The notes beneath the pieces were generated by a model that saw nothing but the letters and a program-made list of their open reading frames with translations, did no database searches and had not been told where the DNA came from. 64,000 nt of DNA from Lucinisca nassula (lineage: Eukaryota > Mollusca > Bivalvia > Lucinida > Lucinidae): the NCBI GenBank assembly GCA_963580285.1, contig OY757023.1, positions 87,445,108-87,509,107 on the forward strand, written 5' to 3'. Shown piece by piece: positions 12,601 through 27,600 of this stretch. Within the stretch, counting starts at the first letter, position 1. Each line of letters starts with the position of its first letter. A program made the translations under genes and the position numbers.

Positions 12601-15600
12601 TAACTGTTTTCTTTTGCTCCAGCATTCAGTGGTTTGTTGCTGTCGAGTCCTCACTGTTGTTTCATCTCTGTGGTTGTTTGATTTTTGTGTTCTTGCAGAT
12701 GTTGCACTGATCAGTTAGGAAGCCTTCATGCAGACTGAACAAATTATTTGTCCAAATTGCGATGGAATCAAGGGCGAGGATTGCCGCCGCCTAAAATCAA
12801 TTTAAGCCCCCTACTGAGATTCTTTCCACTGGCCATTCCAAGGCGGTTCTTCTGTCATGGTTTATTATACCCCCGGCGTATGCCATGGGGGTATATAGTT
12901 TTTGTCTTTTCCGTCTGTCTGTCCGTAAACAATTATTTTGTGTCAAAGATATCTCAGGAACTGCTTCACATAGAAACTTGAAATTTTGCACACTTGATCA
13001 GTATGACTACTTGTATTGTGGGAAAGAAAATAAGGGCCAAGGGGTCAGGCCTTTTAGAGTTATTTCCCTTTGTAGTTTGGCACTGGCCGGGGGTATACGT
13101 GCCCCAATGGGCACTTTTGTCTAGTTTTGTTACGGTTTGTCTTTGCTTATGTATCGCTTAAATTTTTTTTTATTTGATAGCTCACTGGCCATTTTGTGGG
13201 AAAGTAACTTTTGGCTTTCTGCTATTGATGTTTACATTGAATGTTTGTGTTTCTTTCCCTTTGGTGTCTCTGATGGGAGGTGTGGGTTTGTTGTATCGAT
13301 TCCTGATCATTGCCTTCACTTCTGTTTTCCAAAACATAAAAAAGAATCATGTTTCTCATTATGAGACATCTGTGACTTGTACATTCGCAGGTCTTGCATT
13401 TCAGCCACAACCGCCATCTTGAATAAGCTTCAGTACCGTAGCAACTCTCCATCCCAGAGGTGGGTTGAACTATACTAGACTGATGACATCACTTTGGTAG
13501 CTACCTTGGATGTTCAGCTGTAACTTTGGTTACTAAGGTAGCTACTTTATTGCCAGCCGAAGTCACTCTATGGTTGTGACTGGTTCCCAGGTTTCCCTGA
13601 AGGAGAGCGGAACACTAGAACAAGTAATTTTGTTTAATCTGCATTGATTGGTTGTTTGTTTTGCAAGTGCGTAAGTCGAATTAAAGTATTAGAAACAATA
13701 GTCACCCTCATTAAGCATTGATTGTCCTCTTCTTCCAGGTGTTAGTTCGAGGAATTGTGTTTGCTAGAATGTCTCCTGAGCAGAAACAACAGCTCGTTGA
13801 AGCCATGCAAGATATAGGGTAACAAAATTCAACTATTATCCCACCAACCTGCCTTTACCATGGCTCAGGGCCTGACAAATCAAAGTTGCAACCACTTGCC
13901 CAGCAGTCCACAGCATCTTGAAAACAGCCTGGAATTAAATATTGCTTTTATATTCTATACATTTTTTGTGCAAGTAAAATAAGAAATCACTTGCCCAGCC
14001 AAATTTGGACTTGTCCTGGGCAGCTGGGAAATGGATTTGTCAGCACCTGCCATGGCATGATATAGGGGTCCAGTTTCCTGTCTATTTGTTTGTAGATTCA
14101 TGCATTTGTTTGTTAGGCAGTCAGATGCGTTCCTGAATGGTGATCAGGTTCGACATCGGGTCCGGCAACATTCCACTCAGTACAGTATGGGTTAAGCTAA
14201 GTCCTTATTGTCAGTTTCTGGCAAACGAACCAGGAATGTGTACTATACTGATTTATCATATGACGCCGCATCTGAGACTGCCATAACGCCATGTATTAAA
14301 TTCAGTAATCCATTAGTGCTTTCCATAATGTAAATTAGTTAGATACGCCCTGTAACGTTAAATGTACAGCATCCTTAACAACATCGCATTTACTAATGGG
14401 GGAAAATTGACATTTTTGTAAAACTATTGTGAATAAAATGCATTTTAAAATGTCATATGATAAATAGAATCTTGTATTCATGCTCATTTATTATTGAATT
14501 TATTAAATTTGTTGAAGAAAAAGGATAAAATGCTAGGCTTTAAGCCTCGCATTTTATCCCTTTTCCTCAACTCATTTTATAAATTCAATAATACATGAAC
14601 ACCCATGTAAGATTCTCTATTTACCACTTATAAGCCAAGGAAAAGTGGGATTAGGTAAACTGACCAGGTCGACATGACCTAATCCTAACACTAAACCAAA
14701 CTAAAAGTCCTTGTTGGGAAACTTTACGTTAAAAGGTAATCAAACTGGGCCCAGTTTTTTCAAAGCATTATGAGCTTAACAAGCTTGTTAGTGGTAAAAT
14801 AATAACCCTTAAGATTCCAAGAAAAACTACATCTGAAAATTGGTGCCTGCTTATGTTGTCCACTGAATTTTTTTGCAAACTTTATAAAAATATTTTTGCA
14901 CACTGGCAAATAGTGTGGTTCCAGATCAGACTAGGAGCAGTCTGGTCTGGGTCAACACTGTGTGCAAACAAATTACTTTTAAGGCAATAGGCAGATGGCA
15001 AAACAGACAACAATTATTGTGATTCGCATTTTATGAGTTAACAGTCCTAGCAAGTACAATATCTAATACTCTGGTATTTTTGCTGAAAAAATGTAAGTAG
15101 CTTTTGCATTTTGCATTTGAGTAGCTTTTGCATTTTGCCACTGGAAAAGCTACTCACATTTTATCTGCAATAATATGTGTATATGCCACATTTAATGATC
15201 AAAGATTTAATGACACTTTAACTAACAATGTTAGTTTTGAACAACTGGCCCCTGGGCTACTTCTTCACTATACATGTTCCTATTGTTCTGGGCCCAGTTG
15301 TTCAAAGCATTGTTAGCTTAACTGGATCATTAAGATAGTTCTAGCAGGTACAATATTTATAATTCTGGTATTTTTGCTGAAAAAAAAGTGAGTTGTAAAA
15401 GCTACTCCCATTTTTCCAACAAAAATATGTGTATACATGCCACATTTAATGATCAAAGTATCAATTACACTTTAACAATGTATGTTTTGAATAACTTATA
15501 TGTCCCTGTTGTTCTGGCCCAGTTGTTCAAAGCATTGTTATCTAAACTAGCTCATTAAAATTGTTCTAGCTGGTACAATATCTATAATTCTGGTATTTTT

Positions 15601-18600
15601 GCTGAAAAAATGTGAGTAGCTTTTGCAAATGAAAAATGCAAAAACTACTCCCATTTTTTCAACAAAAATATGTGTAGATGCCACATTTAATAAAGCTTTA
15701 ATGATACTTTAATTATCAATGTTAGTTTTGAACAATGTGAAAAGCTTTTATTGTTGAGGTTCATAAATTACATATATGATTCATAGTTTTCTGGTACATT
15801 CTTCAATTACAGGTATTATGTTGGAATGTGTGGCGATGGTGCTAATGATTGTGGTGCTCTCAAGACCGCTCACACTGGAATATCACTGTCAGAAGCCGAG
15901 GCCTCTGTTGCTAGTCCGTTTACCTCCAAAAATCCTAATATAGAATGTGTTCCCACTGTTATTAGGTAAATATTTGGTGTAAAACTATTTTTAAAACCCT
16001 TTAGATCATTATGAAAACACGCCTATACAAATACATTGTAAGTTTTACCGCAAAAAAAAATAATTTAAGATGAAAAATTGTGAAATTTTTCTTATTTCTG
16101 CTAAAAATATAGATTGTGTGTACACTTTAGAACCGCCTCATCAAGGCATTTCTAATGTGTACTCACCATCTATATTTTTTCTTATTTCTGTTAAAAATAT
16201 AGATTGTGGGTGTTTGTTAGAACTGCCTCGTCGAGGCAATTCTAATGTGTACTCACCATCTATATTTTAGAGCAGAATTAAGAAAAATAAGGTGTACCCT
16301 TGTAAACCCCAGTTTTACTATTTAAAAGTGTGATTCAAAGGGGTCAAAATTATATAGGCGTGTTTTCGTCATGTGCCAAGAAAAACTGCATCTGAAAATC
16401 GCTCTATTTATGTCCTCTGTTGTATCTTCTTGCAAACATTTCAAGCATATTTTTGCATACAGGCAAAAATTTGGACCCTGATCAGACTGCTCCTAGGGAG
16501 GAGCAGTCTGATCTGGGTGCACACCATTTGCAACAATGTACTTTAAAGTTACAAGCAGACAACAAAGCAGATAACAGTTATTGTGATTGGCATTTGAAAA
16601 ATTAACTTTTAATTTTCTAAGTTTAATCATTGAAGGACTACATGTCACTGTAGTATCTCAGTAGGGACAAGCTTACCATATTTGCCTTGTTTAGCCCACA
16701 TGATCTAATAAGCACACAGCAATATATTTTCAAGAGGTACAATGTTGTGGTCAGTTAGTGCTAAAAAGATCACTCTAAAATATCAATTATACCTTAATGA
16801 TCCTAAGTATTGGGACAGATAGGCATTAGCAGATAGTGCAGACCACTTTTAAACAGTCGTAAAGGTGGTCTCTGACCAGTGGACACTGTATGCAGAAAAC
16901 ACAAAGAAATAATAACTGCAGCCAACTAAATAAGATTTTCAAAGCAGAATTGTCATAATGATCCTAAGTGTTGGGACAGATAGGCCAAAGCAAACAGTGT
17001 AGACCCAGATCAGACTGCTCCTTCAGGAGCAGTCTGATCAGGGTCAACACTGTTTGCCATTCTGATAGCACTTTCTGGACTCCTTGCTGAATTGGAAACA
17101 AACTTGTTAAAAATTTGGGTGAGGAAGTCCTCAAGGAGTCAGAATCTTTTAGTATTTTTGTGGTAGTCTTAATTTTAGGTGGTCTTAATTGCAGATTTTT
17201 ACTGAAAAAATAATTAAATTACCATCTGCTCTAGACTTTTTTGTGGTGGTTGAAGAGTGAACATGTTTGTAATGGATTTGTGTACCATTCTACTGCAGGG
17301 AAGGTCGTGCTGCTCTTACAACCTCATTTGGAATATTCAAGTACATGGCCTGTTACAGTCTTACACAGTTTGTCTCAGTTCTTATACTCTACAAGGTGAG
17401 TAGCTTTGTCATGCTCCCGCCATTTTCGTTGGGGGAGGTGGGGGATACAGTATCACCGCAGTCCATATGTACATACTTCCATCAAGCTTAACAAATGCTC
17501 CCAACATGGTCAGAAGAAGAAGTGCTACAAGGACACCCTCAAAGCCTCCCTCGGGGACTTCAACTTTCCAACAGTCATGGGAGCAAATTGCACAGGACAG
17601 AGCAAAGTGGCGCGGTCTCATCAAAAGGGGTGCTGATGAATATGAGCCAAAAAGAGTCAGTGAAGCTGAGCAGAAACGTGTAAAGCGCAAAGCCAGAGCT
17701 GAGGCATCACCAACAGAGCTGTCTTCCTCTAGCCTCAGTTGCTCTACTGATTTGCAACAGACAGTTCAGAGCTAGAATCGGTCTCATCAGCCATCTTACA
17801 ACACACAAATAGTAACATTTCTCGAATATGATTAAGATTGGTCATTGTCAGTAATGGCCAGATGAACTATTACCTCCATCAAGCCCTATGAACATCTCAT
17901 GATTTTATGATTATATGTATAAAATAATAATCCAATATACATATCTTTTTAAAACATATAAACAAAAACCATTTTTTGTATTTACAGTTGAGATGGTGAA
18001 GTTGAAAAAGACCCATAAATCCCATAACAATGAGTGGATTTTACTAAAAAATAAGATCTAACGAGACCTATATTTTATGATAATATATCTGTGTTTAAAT
18101 AGGTATCTAATACAATAATATTATGTGAGATGCCAAGTGCTACATAAGAGGGTCAGGTAGTTTTTCTCTGGGTACTTCAGTTTTTGCACTCCGCCGATTA
18201 ACAGTTGACTTAAAATAAATGAAATAATCTTGAAAGGGTTGTAAAACCAAAACCTTAGAAAAATATAATAATTATTTCAAAAGATTTCAAATGGAACCCA
18301 TTTTCCTATATCCGACAATGGTTGAACCGGCATCGTCCTGATCACCAGTCAGACAAGCATCCAACTGAGCTACCCAGGCCAGCGCAACTCTAGGTAATAA
18401 ATACTTCCAGGGATAATCTGGGGGATTTTGCTTATTTTTGTCTTGACAAGGTATGGTGTGTTGACTCATTAGAATTGCTTTTATGAGGGAATTCTAATGA
18501 TTGTGTGTGGACTCATTGAAATTGTCTCAATGAGGTGATTCTAATGAATACACACAGCATACCTTTTCATGATAGAATATTGGGAAAATATCCTGAAATT

Positions 18601-21600
18601 ATCCCTTTTATGTTTCCTTACCTAGTGCGACATTTACCAATCTGGGTTTAGTTGTTCAAAGCCTTGTTAGATTAACGAGCTCGTTAGTGGTCAATTGTTA
18701 ACTGTTCTAGCAAGTACAATATCTAAAAATTTATTATTTTTGCTGAATGTTATTTTTGCAAAAGCTACGTACATTTTTCAAGCAAAAATATTAGTATATG
18801 TGCCATATTGAAAGATCAAAGTTTTAACAATTTGTTAACTAACAATGTCATTAGTTTTCAACAACTAACCCCAGATGTTCAAACTGCCACTGCCTCAGAC
18901 ACATTTTCATGGTCCCAAATGTGTTTAAGCCACTGAGGTTAGACTTCATTTTGAAGACAGTTTCACCATATATTTCTAACTTATATCAACTTTGTAGTTA
19001 AGGTGTAATTTTCTCTCCAGGTTGAAGCAAACCTGACAGATTTTGAGTTTCTCTACATTGATCTGTTCCTGCTAACAACTCTTAGTGTTACATGTGAGTA
19101 TACATATGTCACATGATAATTGTTAAGTTTGTTTATTCCATTTGTTTGGATTCCTAACTGCCCAGTCATCACTGTTAAGGTCATACCGAGCTGGTCAATT
19201 TACCTAACCACACTTTTCCAGGCTTATACATAAGCGAATAACCAGTAAAGTTAACATTGTTCACTAGAAACTGACAACTGCCCTTCTTAAATCAGCAGAA
19301 GGGAGAGAAGTAATGACCGTAGAAAAGATTACATGATCTCCATGAAAGAATGTTGACAGGCATGAATCGAACCGGCTATCTCCTGATCACCAGTCAGACA
19401 TGCATCTGACTTAGCTACCAGCATGGCATGGATTTGGAGTCCAATTTTCCTCTGTATAAGAGCTTCATTAATGATATAATGTTATTAATCAAGTAATTTC
19501 GTATTGGCCCAGGTACAGGTCCGAGGTCTGCTGCATTGGCCCGAGGCCAAAGGCTTAATGTAGCAGACCTCGGACCTGTAACTGGGTCAATACGAAATTA
19601 CTTGATTAATGACAATTTTGTTAATTGATACAATTAAAATAACATGATTATTGATTTTTTTACCTCAGTTGACCTCAGTTAATATTGGTTGACCTGGTGT
19701 TAATACGGATGACCTCCGATCAATACAGGATAGTCAAGTAATAATACATGGTACAAATTTGCATCTAAGTTCAGCAACTTTAATGCCAGCATCCATACTG
19801 ACATTGATCTACAATTCATGGTGCACTGACACTGATCCATTGCGTCAAACCTAGCATTCACTTTAATATTCAAGTTCATTTCTGAAGAAATATGAGCTTT
19901 GTTAATGAAACTTCCTCGATTTAGCCCAAATGATTCTTTGGTTAGGAAAGAGTCACACATAACATGTAACTTCATAACATCGTCACATAGAAACAGCTAA
20001 GGTAGCTATTTGGTGATAATTGACAGAACATTTTTGTCAGTTCTTCATAAAAACCTATGTTATGGGTAGAAATAAGGAAAATCATCCAAATACCCACCTT
20101 ATCGGTTACTATGGAAGTTGATTTTATTTATGATTGACAGATGGTAGGACAGAAGCATACCCTAGTCTAGCCAAGGATCCTGCACAACTCAGTCTTACTG
20201 CATTGGCCCCTATAGCCTCACTTATTCTCCAGATGGCCATTCAGATTGCTGCCCAGGTGTTCTGCTTCTTTAATGTTAGAAGTCAGCCATGGTAAGTACC
20301 TGCATACCTCTAGATAAGACCCTTTTGTTATCAAAAATGTTTTTTGTTTGTTTGTTTGATTTGAAGTTTAACGCCCCTGTCAATAAGCATGGACGGGCGG
20401 AATCGCACCCCATTGCCTGGGCAGGCTTAGATCCTCAAAGCGGTTTACCAGTACTCGTTTGTGGGTCGGTTTCAGCTCTGCGTAGAAGCATCATGCAACC
20501 CATCTATTTCTTCAAGCCCCGATGGGCGAGGGCTACATATCAAAAAAGTACACCACAAGCTCTATGTATTTCTGGCAATATGATTTTGCCTCACATATTT
20601 AGATAAGGAATGTAATGTGCATAATTTGAGGATAATTTTCCACATATTAGACTGACATTTACTATATAATGTCACTGTTATTTAGTTGATAGCATCATGT
20701 CATAAATAGAGGATCTTACACGAGTGGTCATTTCATATGAAAATGAAATGAGCCTTCGGTGAGTTTCATAAAATTTGTTTGAAATGACCACGATTGTATA
20801 TTTACATTTCCAGTGTAATGTCTAATGTAAACCTATAGAAAACAACTGCGTTCATACTTTCATGAACGCATCGAATCGCATGATTTTAAGTGACGTCATT
20901 CTAAACCATTGTTCTCTATGGGCGTTGATGACGTCAACGCTGCTCCGCTTGTTGTAGAAAAACTGTGTAAATGTTTTTCAACTTTAAAAAGTTGCCCTAC
21001 AAGCATTTTTTCGCCCAGGGATGCGGGGCAAATAATGTAAATATAAAAAATAAACTTAATTTTTCTGCTTTTCATGAAAGTATGAACGACAGTGGGTCGC
21101 TAGCAAAGTTTACATGAACCCCTTTGGGGTTCATTTACTTTGCACACGACCCACTGCATTCATACTTCCATGAACTGCAGAAAAATAAATTTCATTTCTT
21201 AAATGATTCTGTTTATCATATGACCATTTTAAATTAGATTTTATCGCCTTTAAATTTGACAAATTTTCCACACAAAAAATGCCCGGTTGACATGGATGTG
21301 GTCATGAAGTTACTTAACAACGCCAAAGTGTTATTGCACATGTGGTCATACGATTTTTATTACACAACGTTATCAACGGCTTATCAATGACATCATACGA
21401 TAATAATGACTTGATCACTCATGTAAGACATATGGTTCATAATGGTTCCATATGTGACAACCCTTTGTTTTCTTTTGAGCTTCTTTGTCGATAAAATCAG
21501 CTTTATTATTGTTATATGATAAACCGAATCTTTCACTTGTGGTCGTTTCATATGAAATATATGAAAAGAGCCAGTGGCTGTAAAATCAAAAAAGGCAGAA

Positions 21601-24600
21601 AAAAATCTGGCAAGGAAATTTATTCAATACCGTAAAACTCCTAGTAATTTGTATGTTTCACAATCTAGCAAGGAGACCAAAAGGTGCAGACGGAATGGCA
21701 AATGGTGTAGACCCTGATCAGACTGCTCCTTCAGGAGCAGCCTGATCTGGGTCTGCACTGTTAGCTCAGGCCTATCTGTCCCAATACTTAAGATCATTAT
21801 GGTATCCATATTGGGGATATCTTTCTGGTGTTCTTTACTGTGAGTGTATATTGCAAGTATTCATTGAGACAGTTCTAATGAGTACACACAACACACATTT
21901 TAAAATAGAAGAAAATCTTAATTTATCCCTCCCTCTTTCTTATCTGGCCCTATGGGGAGATTTCCAATTGGACTCAAGAATGGATTTGGCTCAGCCTAGG
22001 TATATCAGGCACTGGTGTATGAGTCATTTAAGGGAAATGGGAACACTGGCAGATTTTTTTCCACCATTTCTCAAAGGGAGACAATTTTTGGGACTTTTCG
22101 CTTTTCTTGAAACTCTGTCCCACAGAAAAAGGGTCTACTCTTAGGAGCAAATTCTTTCTTTAAGAGTTGACCCCTATTTACATGGGAGATAAAGATACTT
22201 TTGAAGGAGTTGCCTCCCCTGAAGGTGTATCCATTCCCCTTAAGTGTCAGTGTATTTAAACATATGTATTTACAGGTTTGAGCCCCATGTCCCGCAAGCA
22301 GATGATGATTTTGTGAGCTATGAGAATACAGCAGTGTTTTCTATATCTGCATTTCAATATATTATACTGGCTGTGGCTTTGTCAAAGGGACCGCCATACA
22401 GGAAGACCATGTTTTCTAATTGTAAGTATACAACAATCTCTCTTTGTCATGCCTGCTTTGAGCATGGCACAATATAGGAGTCTGGTTTTTCATCCGTTTG
22501 TTTGTCAACCCGGGTTCGAACCCCTCGAGCGGCAAGTGTTGTTTCCTTGAGCAAGAGACTTTATCCACATTGCTTAGTACTGGTTCTACCCAGGAAAAGA
22601 GGGCCACATGGAAGATTAGTACTAGTTTACTAAATGTGTTACCCTCTATAAATAAGGTCGATTATTATTATTATTATTGTCAAAGTGTTAACATCTGCAG
22701 CAGCCTTATTTGTTCGTTTGAGGTTTTAACCTCCCCGCCAACACTGTATAGGTTATTTTGGAAACGTTGCTTGCGATTTTGTGGGACATTTACCTGACAT
22801 TGAGATGAAATGACATCTCAAGCCCTGTCACCCAATGAAATGAAGGGTTTATAGGCATGGAAGGTCCGACTCGGACCTCTTTTCCTGGGCAGGCCTAGAT
22901 CGTTTAACCCTTTACCACTCAGGGATTTTGTGAATTTCGCTGATTTTCACAGTGTAGCAGCTGTCAGCAACTTCAACTAGCCATTGTTTCATAATGGATG
23001 GTCTGTTTTACACCAAACTCGTTATGAATGTTCATTGGGCAGTAGCCTTTCAAATGCAACCTTTCATGACTTGATCATTGTTGTCATGGTAAAGAGGGGG
23101 CATCTCAAAGTTGGCAAAAAGTGTGTTTTCACATGAATTTTTGGCCACATTTTAATCTTCACACAGCTGTCAAGGCAACAATTAAGGTGTTTGACATTGG
23201 CCATTTTCACTGTTTGCAGCATGTTTCATCAGCATCAATTTTCAGGCATTTTTGATCCCAGACACCCTCAGATATAAATTTTAGCGGCTGGTTGGGCCAT
23301 ACACCCAAAATTTTTCGGGGGGTGGGGGGGGGGGGGGGGGGGGGGGGCAACGCCACCCCTTCAATCCCCCCAGAATATTTTTAGTGGGGAAGCGCACGAA
23401 AAAACAGGTCACTTTTTTCCCAACAAATCCTAAAGCAAACATAACTATCCAGGGGTAGAAATGCAGATTTTAGGTGCTTCTGGGGCTTAAAATGAGGGAG
23501 GGGGGTGCAGACACGTAAAAACACATATCTGAGTGGTAAAGGGTTAAGCGGTTTACCAGTACTCGTATGTGGTCAGTTTCAGCTCTGTGTGGAAGCATCA
23601 TGCAGCCCTTTTATTTCTTCAAGCCCCGTTGGGCAGAGTCCGATGCACCAGCCTTAGCTTTCAGGGTTCAAAATTAACAGTAGCAAGTAGCAAATTTGCT
23701 ACCTGGCCATACAATTGGTAGCAAATAAGTTTTTTGTATATTATTTTTAGCAAAATTAAGACTTAACATTTCATGGGAATCATCTGCCCAGCAGACAAGT
23801 CACATGTCATGTCAAGTCTTATTTTTGCTAAAAAATAAAAAAATACTTTGAAAATGTTGCCTGCTACGTTTGCTTAGTGGGTGAAGGGTAAATCTATGGG
23901 AGGGAGGGCTCCTACTGGAACAGCACATGTTGCTGCCAAGAAGATGCCTTTTGCTGCCTACTGTCAGACCAGGTAGCCACTACTTATTTGAAAAAAAAAG
24001 AGTAATTTTATAACACAGGCTTTCACCCTACTGTTCAAGTCCATTCAAAGAAGCTTTCTTGGTATGAGGTGGATAAGCCAATCGCCTCATAAAACCAGGG
24101 GTTGTCGGTTCGATCACTGGCTTCTCCAAACTTTTGGATGAGTCTTTAAACCGAGGTCCCGTCTCCATATGAGCTAAGCTGTTGGTGGGATGTAAAACTT
24201 AAACACACTCACTCAAGTCCATACAGGCACGACATAGTCTTGGACTGAATTCTTGTTACCATATAACCAAGGTTGTAAGCAGGGTTGTAACATCATTTAT
24301 AATATAACGTCGCGTCTGAGAATGTAATAAGGTCATGTAATAAATTCTGTTATCCACTGCTGGATTAAATATGCAAATTAGTTCGATACAGCCCGTAATA
24401 TTATATGTATCATGTCCTTAACGACATTAAGTTTACTTTTACACCCCTTCAATCCCCCCAGAATATTTTTAGTGGGGAAGCGCACGAAAAAACAGGTCAC
24501 TTTTTTCCCAACAAATCCTAAAGCAAACATAACTATCAAGGGGTAGAAATGCAGATTTTAGGTGCTTCTGGGGCTTAAAATGAGGGAGGGGGGTGCAGAC

Positions 24601-27600
24601 ACGTAAAAACACATATCTGAGTGGTAAAGGGTTAAGCGGTTTACCAGTACTCGTATGTGGTCAGTTTCAGCTCTGTGTGGAAGCATCATGCAGCCCTTTT
24701 ATTTCTTCAAGCCCCGTTGGGCAGAGTCCGATGCACCAGCCTTAGCTTTCAGGGTTCAAAATTAACAGTAGCAAGTAGCAAATTTGCTACCTGGCCATAC
24801 AATTGGTAGCAAATAAGTTTTTTGTATATTATTTTTAGCAAAATTAAGACTTAACATTTCATGGGAATCATCTGCCCAGCAGACAAGTCACATGTCATGT
24901 CAAGTCTTATTTTTGCTAAAAAATAAAAAAATACTTTGAAAATGTTGCCTGCTACGTTTGCTTAGTGGGTGAAGGGTAAATCTATGGGAGGGAGGGCTCC
25001 TACTGGAACAGCACATGTTGCTGCCAAGAAGATGCCTTTTGCTGCCTACTGTCAGACCAGGTAGCCACTACTTATTTGAAAAAAAAAGAGTAATTTTATA
25101 ACACAGGCTTTCACCCTACTGTTCAAGTCCATTCAAAGAAGCTTTCTTGGTATGAGGTGGATAAGCCAATCGCCTCATAAAACCAGGGGTTGTCGGTTCG
25201 ATCACTGGCTTCTCCAAACTTTTGGATGAGTCTTTAAACCGAGGTCCCTTCTCCATATGAGCTTAGCTGTTGGTGGGATGTAAAACTTAAACACACTCAC
25301 TCAAGTCCATACAGGCACGACATAGTCTTGGACTGAATTCTTGTTACCATATAACCAAGGTTGTAAGCAGGGTTGTAACATCATTTATAATATAACGTCG
25401 CGTCTGAGAATGTAATAAGGTCATGTAATAAATTCTGTTATCCACTGCTGGATTAAATAGGCAAATTAGTTAGATACAGCCCGTAATATTATATGTATCA
25501 TGTCCTTAATGACATTAAGTTTACTTTTGCGGAATGTTGACATTTTTGTTTAAAAATCGCGAATAAAATGCGTTTAAATCTCATATGATAATTAGAATCT
25601 TGCATTCCTGTCCATGTATTGTTAAATTTATTAAACTCGTTGAGGAAAAGGGATAAATGCTCGGCAAAGCCTCGCATTTTATCCCTTTTCTTCAACTCGT
25701 TTAATAAATTCAATAATACATGAACTCTCATGTAAGATCCTCTATTTCATATATTTTCCATATGTTTCTGCCATATGTAATATCATACAGCAACATCCCA
25801 TAATGTTATCATGCCATCACAACAATTCAGAACGTGATGTTTAAGCAATTACCAGATTACAACTGAGAAAATAGGGGAGGGAAAATACAATATGAAGAAA
25901 TTAAATGGGTAAAATACAATATGAAGAAATTAAAATTAAATAAAAATAATAAAGAATAATCTTGATGTCAGATGGGAAACTACAGTTTCTAAACTGGTAT
26001 CCTGGTGCTCAAACCGCTCGACTAATATGCTACTTATTATTAGCGTGTTACCTCCCATATTGGATATTTTTTATCTTGTGAATGTGTGTGGCTGAAAATC
26101 TCCTGTTTTAAGCATGAACATTGATCCTGACCTGATGGACAATATTGTAAGACCATCCCAAGTCAGATGGCCCCCAAGAAATACATTGGGCTGCATGATG
26201 CCTCCACACAGAGCTGAAACCAATGCTTCCACACAGAGCTAAAACCAAAACCACATGAGCACTGGTAAACTGTTGGAAGGTCTAAGCCTGCCTTTGCAAA
26301 GTGGTGCGTGTCAAACTGTCCATGCATATAAACCCTATTGGTTTCATTTGGCAGCAGGTATTGAGATGTCATTTCATCTCTGTGTCGGGTAAAAGTCCCA
26401 CAAAATTGGAAGCAAAGTCTCCTAAATGACCTAAAAAGTGTTCACAGGGATGTAAAACCTCAGTTCAGACAAACAAAATATACCGTAAAAATCCTAAACA
26501 TTTGGACACATTAAGGACATGCTGTAATTCTCCTAAAATTTTAACAAATTCGTTTCACGATCTAGCAAGGAGTCTAAACGGTGCAAACGGAATGGCAAAC
26601 AGTGTAGACCCTGAAGGAGCAGTCTGATCTGGGTCTGCACTGTTTGTTTAGACCTATCTGTCCCAATACTTAGGATCATTACAGTATGTGCAGCAAAAAG
26701 GGGTGTTTGAGCATGTTTCCCTCAGCAAAAATTCAAATTAGCATGTGCATAAACCACATCAGAATATCGTATTTAACATAATTATGTATTTGGACAAATA
26801 GGCCTGAGCAAACAGTGTAAACCCATGTGTGAAGAATCTTTGTGCATAGCCCCAAATAAGAGGGGATATCCACATATTATTTTTCTTATTTCTACACGAA
26901 AATCAATGTTGTGGGTACTCATTAAAAGAAATTGCACAAAATCCTATGTTGTGGTACTCAATAGAAGCGCCTCATGAAGGCGCTTCTAATGAGTACCCAT
27001 AACATAGGTTTTTGTGCAGAAATAAGAAAAATATCAGTACTTTTTCTGATGAAAATAGCGCCTTATCGGGAGCTATATTTGTGTCAATCGCCATCCATAT
27101 GGTACACAATGAAAATTGCGTGAATATACAGGCTGATCTGAGTCTTGGCTCAAAGATTCCTTTTTTGTTACCGCAACATTTCTTATCATGTTTTCAGATT
27201 TATTTCTACTCAACATTCTGATCTGCTTTGGAATGACAGTTTGGTTGACAGTCTACCCGATGGGATGGATGGTTAAATTTTTTGAGGTAGGCAAACTCTT
27301 ATATAGCTCTTGTTATCATAGAATTTAAGGGGGAATTGATGTACTTCAATACAATGTGTTTGTCTCAAAGCTCATAAAGGCCCCCGCCCATGGGGGCTTG
27401 AAGAAATAGATTGGGCTGCATGATGCTTCCAGGCAGAGCTGAAACCAACCAACCGCACATGAGTACTGGTAAAACCACTTTGAGGTTCTAAGCCTGCCCA
27501 GGAAAAGTGGTGTGAGTGGGACCATCCATGCATATAAACCCTATTGGTTTCATTGGATGGCAGGGCTTGAGATATCATGTCATCTCAATGTTGGGTAAAA

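Noticed and set aside
17406..17780. Alternative exon of the ATP13A-like gene
   Set aside because: No homology to the family and it lies between M5 and M6 exons that already join in phase.
23308..23347. G-quadruplex as a promoter element
   Set aside because: It is a plain G-run within a MITE in an intron, and its length may be a sequencing estimate; only its role at the duplication border was kept.
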